In this document: positions 1-9,229 of the stretch, piece by piece | Layout: each line of letters begins with the position of its first letter | Numbering within the stretch: position 1 is the first letter of the stretch | NCBI GenBank assembly: GCA_036365145.1 | Contig: JAEOAD010001943.1 | Coordinates: 1-64,000 of the forward strand | Length of the DNA stretch: 64,000 bases | Reading direction: 5' to 3' | From: Orientallactaga sibirica | Taxonomy: Eukaryota > Chordata > Mammalia > Rodentia > Dipodidae | Translations under genes and position numbers: made by a program | Notes under the pieces: generated by a model | Told to the model about the DNA's origin: nothing | Databases searched by the model: none | What the model saw: the letters and a program-made list of their open reading frames with translations, nothing else

Positions 1-1244
1 CTATGAAGGTTGAGTGCAGCAAGTCCAAACTTTCCTTGTTAATGTAATCTATAAAGATGGCCAGTTAGACGATTCGCCTCATTTGAAAAAAGTACTTTGT
101 TGAGAAAACAAACATCTTCATTGGCGAATATTGTACTGTGTGAAATAAGCTCATTCGGTTCTAGGAATCACTTGCTTTCCTACAAAGAAGGTTAGTGCAG
201 CAAGTTCAAAATTTCCTTGTTAATGTAATCTGAAAAGTTGCACAACTTAGTAGATTGTCCTCATTTCTAAAGTAGTTTCTTTAGAAAGAAACATCTTCAG
301 TACCGAACACTGTACTGTTTGAAATGAGTTAATTAAGCTTAGGAATCAGTTTAATTTCTACGAAGATGGTTGAGTGCAGCAAGTTCAAACATTCGTAGTT
401 TGTGTAATCTAACAAGATATACAAGTTAGTGGATTCGCGTCATTTCTAAATTAGTTTCTTTTGAAAACAAAACATCTTCAGTACCCAACACTGTACCGTA
501 AAAGAAATAAGTGAATTAAGCTTACAGAATCAGTTTCCTTTCCCACGAAGATGGTTGAGTTTAGCAAGTTCAAACTTTCCTTGTTAATGGAATCTAAAAG
601 ATGTCCAAGTTAGTAGATTCGCCTCATTTATAAAGTAGTTTCTTTAGAAAACAAACCTAATTGCCAAACTTTGTACTGTGTGAAATGAGCTAATTCGGTT
701 CTAGGAATCAGTTTACTTTTCACGAAGATGGTTGAGTTTAGCAAGTTCAAACTTTCCTTGTTAATGTGCTCTAAAAAGATGTCCAAGTTAGTAGATTTGC
801 CTCATTGGTAAAGTACTTTGTTGAGAAAACAAACATCTTCATTCCCGAACATTGTACTGTGTGAACAAAGCTAATTTAGTTCTAGAATTCAGTTGCTTTC
901 CTACAAAGAAGGTTGAGTGCAGCCAGTTCAAACTTTCCTTGTTAATGTAAACTAAAAAGATGGCCAAGTCAGAAGATTCGCCTCATCTGTAAAGGACTTT
1001 GTTGAGAAAACAAACATGTTCATTGCCGAACATTGTACTGTGTGAAATAAGCTTATTCGTTTCTAGCACACAGTTGCTTTCCTACAAAGAAGGTTGAGTG
1101 AAGCAAGTTCAAACTTTCCTTGTTAATGTAATCTGAAAAGATGCACAACTTAGTAGATTGGCCTCATTTCTAAAGTAGTTTTTTAGAAAAACAAACATCT
1201 TCAGTACCGAACACTGTACTATGTGAAATAACCTAGTTCCCTTC

Positions 1245-1265
1245 TAGGAATCACTTGCTTTCCTA
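1245..1265. other. Dyad element 2, TAGGAA...TTCCTA (example; many monomers)
   Basis: TAGGAA and TTCCTA are 6-bp inverted arms separated by nine bases (TCACTTGCT). The form is intact in monomers with CTTGCTTTCCTA or GTTGCTTTCCTA tails. It loses one pair in the TTTAATTTCTA and TTTCCTTTCTA tail forms. It lies about 70 bp after dyad element 1 in the monomer. Function unknown. Confidence 0.75.
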
Positions 1266-1358
1266 TGAAGAAGATTGAGTGCAGCAAGTTCAAACTTTCC
1301 TAGATTTTGTAATCTAACACGACGTACAAGTTAGTGGATTCGCCTCATTTCTAAATTA

Positions 1359-1377
1359 GTTTCTTTAGAAAAGAAAC
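1359..1377. other. Dyad element 1, TTTCTTT/AAAGAAA form (example; one per monomer)
   Basis: GTTTCTTTAGAAAAGAAAC is an inverted repeat with 8-bp arms and a 3-bp centre. The equivalent site occurs in almost every monomer, in several forms. Examples with both arms changed together are GTTTGTTGAGAAAACAAAC (2081-2099) and GTTTGTTTAGAAAACAAAC (8771-8789). Mixed forms with an imperfect arm (TTTCTTTAGAAAACAAAC, and GTTGAGAAAATTAAC) are also frequent. A role in cruciform formation or protein binding is inference only. Confidence 0.8.
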
Positions 1378-2720
1378 ATCTTCAGTACCGAACACTGTAC
1401 TGTGTGAAATAAGTGAATTCGCTTCTAGGAATCAGTTTAATTTCTACGAAGAAGGTTGAGTGCAGCAAGTTCAAACTTTCCTTTTTAATGTAATCTATAA
1501 AGAAGGCCAAGTCAGAAGATTCACCTCATTTGTAAAGTACTTTGTTGAGAAAACAAACATCTTCATTGCCGAACATTCTACTGTGTGAACAAACCTAATT
1601 TAGTTCTAGAATTCAGTTGCTTTCCTACAAAGAAGGTTGAGTGTAGCTAGTTCAAACTTTCCTTGTTAATGTAACCTAAAAAGATGCACAACTTAGTAGA
1701 TTGGCCTCATTTCTAAAGTAGTTTCTTTAGAAAAGAAATATCTTCAGTACCGAACACTGTACTGTGTGAAATAAGTTAATTTGCTTCTAGGAATCGGTTT
1801 AATTTCTACGAAGAAGGTTGAGTGCAGCAAGTTCAAACTTTCCTTTTTAATGTAATCTAAAAAGTAGGCCAAGTCAGAATATTCACCTCATTTGTAAAGT
1901 ACTTTGTTGAGAAAACAAACATCTTCATTGCTTCTAACATTGTACTGTGTGAAATAAGCTAATTGGTTCTAGGAATCACTTGCTTTCCTACAAAGAAGGT
2001 TGAGTGCAGCAAGTTCAAACTTTCCTAGTTTGTGTAATCTAAAAGATGTATGTTAGTAGATTCGCCTCATTTCTAAAATAGTTTGTTGAGAAAACAAACA
2101 TCTTCATTGTCGAACATTGTACTGTGTGAAATAAGCTCATTCGGTTCTAGGAATCACTTGCTTTCCTACAAAGAAGGTTGAGTGCAGCAAGTTCAAACTT
2201 TCCTTGTTAATGTTATTTAAAAAGATGCACATCTTAGTAGATTGGCCTCATTTCTAAAGTAGTTCCTTGAGAAAACAAACATCTTCATTACCTAACATTG
2301 TACTGTTTGAAATAAGTTAATTCGGTTCTAGGAATCAGTTGCTTTCCTACAAAGAAGGTTGAGTGCAGCAAGTTCAAACTTTCCTAGTTTGTGTAATCTA
2401 ACAAGATGTACAAGTTAGTGGATTTCCCATTTCTAAATTAGTTTCTTGAGAAAACAAACATCTTCAGTACCCAACATTGTACTGTGTGAAATAAGCTAAT
2501 TCGGTTCTAGGAATCACTTTCCTTTCCTATGAAAGAAGGTTGAGTTTAGCAAGTTCAAACTTTCCTTGTTTGTGTAATCTAAAAAGATGTACAAGTTAGT
2601 AGATTCGCCTCATTTCTAAAGTAGTTTCTTTAGAAAACAAACATCTTAATTGCTTAAAACTTTGTACTGTGTGAAATGAGCTAATTCGGTTCTAGGAATC
2701 ACTTGCTTTCCTACAAAGAA

Positions 2721-3260
2721 GGTTGAGTGCAGCAAGTTCAAACTTTCTAGTTTGTGTAATCTAACAAGATGTCCAAGTTAGTAGATTTGCCTCATTTCTA
2801 AAGTAGTTTCTTGAGAAAACAAACATCTTCATTGCTTAACATTGTACTGTGTGAAATAAGCTAATTTAGTTCTAGGAATCACTTGCTTTCCTACAAAGAA
2901 GGTTGAGTGCAGCAAGTTCAAACTTTCCTAGTTTGTGTAATCTAACAAGATGTACAACTTAGTAGATTCGCCCATTTCTAAAGTAGTTTCTTTGAGAAAA
3001 CAAACATCTCATTGCCTAACATTGTACTGTGTGAAATAAGCTAATTCGTTTCTAGGAATCACTTGCTTTCCTACAAAGAAGGTTGAGTGCAGCAAGTTCA
3101 AACTTTCCTAGTTTGTGTAATCTAACAAGATGTACAAGTTAGTAGATTCGCCTCATTTCTAAAGTAGTTTTTGAGAAAACAAACATCTTCATTGTTTAAC
3201 ATTGTACTGTGTGAAATAAGCTAATTCGGTTCTAGGAATCACTTGCTTTCCTACAAAGAA
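2721..3260 (+). repeat. Small homogenised run of three 180-bp monomers
   Basis: Anchors fall at 2721, 2901, 3081 and 3261, each exactly 180 bp apart. The units are nearly identical and close to the consensus monomer of the 13-15.7 kb block. Differences sit mainly where other copies have CG: GATTTGCC, GATTCGCCC or GATTCGCC, and CATTGCTTAAC, CATTGCCTAAC or CATTGTTTAAC in place of CATTGCCGAAC. This suggests recent local amplification or conversion, or consensus smoothing in the assembly. Confidence 0.85.
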
Positions 3261-3482
3261 GGTTGAGTGCAGCAAGTTCAAACTTTCCTAGTTTGTGTAA
3301 TCTAACAAGATGTACAAGTTAGTAGATTGGCCTCATTTCTAAAGTAGTTTTTGAGAAAACAATAGATTCGCCTCATTTCTAAAGTAGTTTCTTGAGAAAA
3401 ACAAACATCTTCATTGCCGAACATTGTACTGTGTGAAATAAGCTAATTCGGTTCTAGGAATCACTTGCTTTCCTACAAAGAA
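3261..3482 (+). repeat. Expanded 222-bp monomer with internal ~40-bp direct duplication
   Basis: The anchor spacing here is 222 instead of 180 bp. The segment TAGATT(GG/CG)CCTCATTTC up to GAGAAAACAA occurs twice in a row, from about 3323 and again from about 3363. The duplicated segment includes the first dyad element, so this monomer carries it twice. The two copies differ by a few bases (GG versus CG, and one added C and A). A short replication-slippage or unequal-exchange event is the simple reading. Confidence 0.9.
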
Positions 3483-5287
3483 GGTTGAGTGCAGCAAGTT
3501 CAAACTTTCCTAGTTTTGTAATCTAACAAGATGGCCAAGTCAGAAGATTCACCTCATTTCTAAAGTACTTTGTTGAGAAAACAAACATCTTCATTGCCAA
3601 ACATTGTACTGTGTGAACAAAGCTAATTTAGTTCTAGAATCACTTGCCTTCCTACAAAGAAGGTTGAGTGCAGCCAGTTCAATCTTTCCTTGTTAATGTA
3701 ATCTAAAAGATGCACAACTTAGTAGATTGGCCTCATTTCTAAAGTAGTTTCTTTAGAAAACAAACATCTTCATTACCTAACATTGTACTGTGTGAAATAA
3801 GTTAATTCTTCTTCTAGGAATCAGTTTAATTTCTATGAAGAAGGTTGAGTGCAGCAAGTTCAAACTTTCCTTTTTGTGTAATCTAAAAAGATGGCCAAGT
3901 CAGAAGATTCACCTCATTTGTAAAGTAGTTTGTTGAGAAAACAAACATCTTCATTGCCGAAAAAATTGTACTGTGTGAAATAAGCTTATTCGTTCTAGGA
4001 ATCAGTTGCTTTCCTACAAAGAAGGTTGAGTGCAGCAAGTTCAAACTTTCCTTTTAATGTAATCTAAAAAGATGGCCAATTTAGTAGATTCGCCTCATTT
4101 GTAAAGTAGCTTGTTGAGAAAACAAACATCTTCATTGCTGAACATTGTACTGTGTGAAATAAGCTCATTCGGTTCTAGGAATCAGTTGCTTTCCTACAAA
4201 GAAGGTTGAGTGCAGCAAGTTCAAACTTTCCTTGTTAATGTAATCTAAAAAGATGCACAACTTAGTAGATTGGCCTCATTTCTAAAGTAGTTTTTAGAAA
4301 ACAAACATCTTCATTACCGAACACTGTACTATGTGAAATAAGCTAGTTCCCTTCTAGGAATCACTTGCTTTCCTATGAAGAAGATTGAGTGCAGCAAGTT
4401 CAAACTTTCCTAGTTTGTGTAATCTAACACGACGTACAAGTTAGTGGATTCGCCTCATTTCTAAATTAGTTTCTTTAGAAAAGAAACATCTTCAGTACCG
4501 AACACTGTACTGTGTGAAATAAGTGAATTCGCTTCTAGGAATCAGTTTAATTTCTACGAAGAAGGTTGAGTGCAGCAAGTTCAAACTTTCCTTTTTAATA
4601 TAATCTATAAAGAAAGCCAAGTCAGAAGATTCACCTCATTTGTAAAGTACTTTGTTGAGAAAACAAACATCTTCATTGCCAAACACTGTACTGTGTGAAA
4701 TAAGCTCATTCAGTTCTAGGAATCACTTGCTTTCCTACAAAGAAGGTTGAGTGCAGCAAGTTCAAACTTTGCTAGTTTGTGTAATCTAACACGACGTACA
4801 AGTTAGTGGATTCGCCTCATTTCTAAATTAGTTTCTTTAGAAAAGAAACATCTTCAGTACTGAACACTGTACTGTGTGAAATAAGTGAATTCGCTTCTAG
4901 GAATCAGTTTAATTTCTACGAAGAAGGTTGAGTGCAGCAAGTTCAAACTTTCCTTGTTAATGTAATCTAAAAAGATGGCCAAGATAGCAGACTCACCTCA
5001 TTTGTAGAGTAGTTTGTTGAGAACATTAACGTCTTCATTGCTGATCATTGTACTGTGTGAAATAAGCTCGTTCTGTTCTGGGAATCACATGCTTTCCTAC
5101 AAAGAAGGTTGAGTGCAGCAAGTTCAAACTTTCCTTGTTAATGTAATCTAAAAAGATGGCCATGTTAGTAGATTCGCCTCATTTGTAAAGTAGTTTGTGG
5201 AGAAAATTAACATCTTTATTGCCGAACATTGTACTGTGTGAAATAAGCTCATTCGGTTGTAGGAATCACTTGCTTTCCTACAAAGAA
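3483..5287 (+). repeat. Satellite subarray, alpha/beta/gamma mix
   Basis: Ten monomers of 179-181 bp. The ACACGACGTAC gamma variant appears at about 4431 and 4793, 362 bp (two monomers) apart. Units from about 4204 to 4745 resemble 52932-53473 and 1092-1634. There is no gene, insertion or unique sequence. Confidence 0.88.
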
Positions 5288-5830
5288 GGTTGAGTGCAGC
5301 AAGTTCAAACTATCCTTGTTAACGTTATCTGAAAAGTTGCACATCTTAGTAGATTGGCCTCATTTCTAAAGTAGTTTCTTTAGAAAAGAAACATCTTCAG
5401 TACCGAACACTGTACTGTTTGAAATGAGTTAATTCACTTCTAGGAATCAGTTTAATTTCTACGAAGATGGTTGAGTGCAGAAAGTTCAAACTTTCCTAGT
5501 CTGTGTAATATAACAAGATGTACAATTTAGTGGATTCGCGTCATTTCTAAATTAGTTTCTTTAGAAAACAAACATCTTCAGTACCGAACACTGTAGTGTG
5601 TGAAATAAGTTAATTGGCTTCTAGGAATCAGTTTAATTTCTACGAAGATGGTTGAGTGCAGCAAGTTCAAACTTTCCTAGTTTGTGTAATCTAACAAGAT
5701 GTACAAGTTAGTGGATTCGCGTCATTTCTAAATGAGTTTCTTTAGAAAACAAACCTCTTCAGTACCGAACACTGTACTGTGTGAAATAAGTTAATTCGGT
5801 TCTAGTAATCAGTTTCCTTTCTACGAAGAT

Positions 5831-6371
5831 GTTTGAGTTTAGCAAGTTCAAACTTTCCTTGTTAATGTATTCTAAAAAGATGTCCAAGTTAGTAGATTCG
5901 CCTCATTTCTAAAGTAGTTTCTTTAGAAAACAAACCTTCATTGCCAAACTTTGTACTGTGTGAAATGAGCTAATTCGGTTCTAGGAATCAGTTTACTTTC
6001 TACGAAGATGGTTGAGTTTAGCAAGTTCAAACTTTCCTTGTTAATGTGCTCTAAAAAGATGTCCAAGTTAGTAGATTTGCCTCATTGGTAAAGTAGTTTG
6101 TTGAGAAAACAAACAACTTCCTTGCCGAACATTGTACTGTGTGAAGAAAGCTAATTTAGTTCTAGAATTCAGTTTCCTTCCTACCAAGAAGGTTGAGTGC
6201 AGCCAGTTCAAACTTTCCTTGTTAATGTAACCTAAAGAGATGCACAACTTAGTAGATTGGCCTCATTTCTAAAGTAGTTTCTTTACAAAAGAATCATCTT
6301 CAGTACCGAACACTGTACTGTGTGAAATAAGTTAATTCGCTTCTAGGAATCAGTTTAATTTCTACGAAGAA
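5831..6371 (+). repeat. Delta-epsilon-alpha' cassette (typical example)
   Basis: Three monomers that travel together. Delta has GAGTTTAGCAAG, GATGTCCAAG, an AACCTTCATTGCCAAACTTTG rear with a shortened CATC, and GAAATGAGCTAATTCGG. Epsilon has GTGCTCTAAAAAG and CTCATTGGTAAAG and ends in TTCTAGAATTCAG. Alpha' has GCAGCCAGTTC. Equivalent cassettes lie near 553, 22180, 31437, 35950, 39920, 44260, 46790, 48060, 49320, 52031, 55610, 56700, 58320 and 62840. GAGTTTAGC and CTAGAATTC are good markers. The CTAGAATTC form joins overlapping XbaI and EcoRI sites. Confidence 0.85.
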
Positions 6372-6909
6372 GGTTGAGTGCAGCAAGTTCAAACTTTCCT
6401 TTTTAATGTAATCTAAAAAGAAGGCCAAGTCAGAAGATTCACCTCATTTGTAAAGTACTTTGTTGAGAAACAAACATCTTCATTGCCAACATTGTACTGT
6501 GTGAAATAAGCTTATTCGGTTCTAGGACACAGTTGCTTTCCTAGAAAGAAGGTTGAGTGCAGCAAGTTCAAACTTTCCTTTTAATGTAATCTAAAAAGAT
6601 GGCCAATTTAGAAGATTCGCCTCATTTGTAAAGTAGTTTGTTCGAAAACAAACATCTTCATTGTCAACATTGTACTGTGTGAAATAAGCTCATTCGGTTC
6701 TAGGAATCAGTTGGTTTCCTACAAAGAAGGTTGAGTGCAGCAAGTTCAAACTTTCCTTGTTAATGTAATCTAAAAAGATAGCCATGTTAGTAGATTCGCC
6801 TCATGTGTAAAGTAGTTTGTGGAGAAAATTAACATCTTCATTGCCGAACATTGTACTGTGTGAAATAAGCTCATTCGGTTGTAGGAATCACTTGCTTTCC
6901 TACAAAGAA

Positions 6910-7058
6910 GGTTGAGTGCACCAAGTTCAAACTTTCCTTGTTAATGTAATCTGAAAAGATGCACAACTTAGTAGATTATCCTCATTTCTAAAGTAGTTTG
7001 TTTACAAAACGAAATGAGCTAGTTCGGTTCTTGGAATCACTTGCTTTCCTACGAAGAA
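6910..7058 (+). repeat. Deleted monomer, 149 bp (copy 1)
   Basis: The anchor interval is 149 bp. About 30 bp, from the AACAAACATCTTC word through CTATACTATGTG, is missing, so GTTTACAAAACG runs straight into AAATGAGCTAG. The neighbouring rare words GATTATCCTCATT and GTTCTTGGAATC are shared with the deleted monomer at 53473-53621. The two are therefore related by descent rather than independent deletions. Confidence 0.92.
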
Positions 7059-9229
7059 GGTTGAGTGCAGCAAGTTCAAACTTTCCTAGTTTGTGTAATC
7101 TAACAAGATGTACAAGTTAGTGCATTCGCCTCATTTCTAAAGTAGTTTCTTTAGAAAAGAAACATCTTCATTACCGAACACTGTACTGTGTGAAATAAGT
7201 TAATTCGCTTCCAGGATTCAGTTTTATTTCTACGAAGAAGGTTGAGTGCAGCAAGTTCAAACTTACCTTGTTAATGTAATCTAAAAAGATGTCCAAGTTA
7301 GTAGATTTGCCTCATTGGTAAAGTAGTTCGTTGAGAAAACAAACATCTTCATTGCCGAACATTGTACTGTGTGAAAAAGCTCCTTCGGTTCTAGAATTCA
7401 GTTGCTTTCCTACAAAGAAGGTTGAGTGCAGCAAGTTCAAACTTTCCTTGTTAATGAAATCTAAAAAGAGGCACAACTTAGTAGATTGGCCTCATTTCTA
7501 AAGCAGTTTTTTTAGAAAAGAAACATGTTCAGTACCGAACACTGTCCGGTGTGAAATAAGTTAATACGCTTCTAGGAATCAGTTTAATTTCTACGAAGAA
7601 GGTTGAGTGCAGCAAGTTCAAACTTTCCTTGTTAATGTAATCTAAAAAGATGGCCAAGTTAGTAGATTCACCTCATTTGTAAGGTTTTTTTTTTAGAAAA
7701 TAAACATCTTTATTGCCAAGTATTGTACTGTGTGAAATAAGCTCATTCGGTTCTAGGAATCAGTTGTTTTCCTACAAAGAAGGTTGAGTACAGCAAGTTC
7801 AAACTTTCCTTGTTAATGTAATCTAAAAAGATGTCCAAGTTAGTAGATTTGCCTCATTTCTAAAGTAGTTTCTTTAGTAAACAAACCTTCACTGCCAAAC
7901 TTTGTACTGTGTGAAATGAGCTAATTCGGTTCTAGGAATCAGTTTACTTTCTACGAAGATGGTTGAGTTTAGCAAGTTCAAACTGTCCTTGTTAATGTAA
8001 TCTAAAAAGATGGCCAAGTTAGAAGATTCTCCTGATTTGTAAAGTACGTTGTTGAGAAAACAAACATCTTCATTGCCGAACATTGTACTGTGTGAAATAA
8101 GCTCATTCCGTTCTAGGAATCACTTGCTTTCCTACAAAGAAGGTTGAGTGCAGCAAATTCAAACTTTCCTAGTTTGTGTAATCTAACAAGATGTACAAGT
8201 TAGTAGATTGTCCTCATTTCTAAAGAAGTTTCTTTAGAAAAGAAACATGTTCAGTACCGAACTCTGTACTGTGTGAAATAAGTTAATACGCTTCTAGGAA
8301 TCAGTTTAATTTCTACGAAGAAGGATGAGTGCAGCAAGTTCAAACTTTCCTAGTTTGTGTAATCTAAGAAGATGTACAAGTTAGTGGATTAGCTTCGTTT
8401 CTAATGTGATTTTGTTAGAAAACAAACATCTTCAGTATTGAACACTGTACTTTGTGAAATAAGTTAATTTGGTTCTAGGAATCAGTTTCCTTTCTATGAA
8501 GATGGTTGAGTGCAGCATGTTCAAACTTTCCTTGTTAATGTATTCTAAAAAGATGGCCAAGTTAGCAGATTCATCTCATTTGTAAATTAGTTTGTTGAGA
8601 AAATTAACATCTTTATTACCGATTGTTGTACTGTGTGAAATAAGCTCATTCCATTCTAGGAATCACGTGCTTTCCTACAAAGAAGATTGAGTGCAGAAAG
8701 TTCAAACTTTCCTTGTTAATGTAACCTAAAAAGAAGCACAACGTAGTAGATTGGCCCCATTTCTAAAGTAGTTTGTTTAGAAAACAAACATCTACTTTAC
8801 CGAACACTGTACTATGTGAAATAAGCTAGCTTGGTTCTAGTAATAACTTGCTTTCCTATGAAGAAGGTTGAGTGCAGCAAGTTCAAACTTTCCCTAGTTT
8901 GTGTAATCTAACAAGATGTACAAATTAGTGCATTCGCCTCATTTCTAAAGTAGTTTCTTTAGAAAAGAAACATCTTCAGTACCAAACACTGTACTGTGTG
9001 AAATAAGTTAATTCGCTTCTAGGATTCAGTTTAATTTCTACGAAGAAGGTTGAGTGCAGCTAGTTTAAACTTTCCTTGTTAATGTAATCTAAAAAGATGG
9101 CCAAGTTAGAAGATTGGCCTCATTTTGTAAAGTACTTTGTTGAGAAAACAAACATCTTCATTGCCGAACATTGTACTCTGTGAAATAAGCTTATTCGGTT
9201 TTAGGAATCATTTGCTTTCCTACAAAGAA
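7059..9229 (+). repeat. Satellite subarray containing copy 1 of a recurring six-monomer block
   Basis: Twelve monomers. About 7270-8380 is closely matched at 9440-10560 (offset 2171 bp) and 16250-17370. Diagnostics are GTAGTTCGTTGAG, AAAAGCTCCTTCGG, CACTGTCCGG, CAGTTGTTTTCC with GTTGAGTACAGC, CTTCACTGCCAAAC, and GATTCTCCTGATTTG. The reverse strand at 7889-8083 is open by chance because the repeat lacks stops there. It is not a gene. Confidence 0.88.

Larger units (their letters stand above)
1..2720 (+). repeat. Satellite subarray, mixed subtypes (left edge of window)
   Basis: About 15 monomers, mostly 177-185 bp, with alpha, beta and gamma subtypes alternating. A delta-epsilon-alpha' cassette lies at about 553-1091: GAGTTTAGCAAG twice, CTCATTGG near 801, then GCAGCCAG. 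Positions 1273-1453 carry a gamma variant with AACACGACGTACAAG, found again near 4431, 4793 and (as ACACGACATAC) near 53160. The array is already in progress at base 1, so its left border is outside the window. No gene is present. Confidence 0.9.
5288..7058 (+). repeat. Satellite block with a long-range homologue at 51488-53621
   Basis: Monomers at anchors 5288, 5469, 5650, 5831, 6010, 6191, 6372 and 6551 match those at 51488, 51669, 51850, 52031, 52209, 52390, 52570 and 52751 in order, at an offset of about 46.2 kb. Shared rare words include AACTATCCTTGTTAA with AAAAGTTGCACATCTTAG, the GTGCTCTAAAAAG epsilon unit and AAACAACTTC. The last monomer of both blocks is a 149-bp deletion form. The distant block has two further monomers before that deletion monomer, so the offset grows to 46.56 kb. 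Confidence 0.88.

Noticed and set aside
518..530. HindIII-type AAGCTT words near 346 and 518 as a family boundary
   Set aside because: They are local substitutions in the GAATTCGCTTC tail. Most monomers lack them, so they do not define the repeat or a boundary.
7889..8083. Reverse-strand open frame of 64 codons, with near copies at 16869-17063 and related ones at 28418-28600, 44304-44555 and 50331-50525
   Set aside because: It lies wholly inside satellite monomers. The recurring peptide only reflects the repeat, and the frame breaks with each 180/181-bp change. No promoter, splice or codon-use support.
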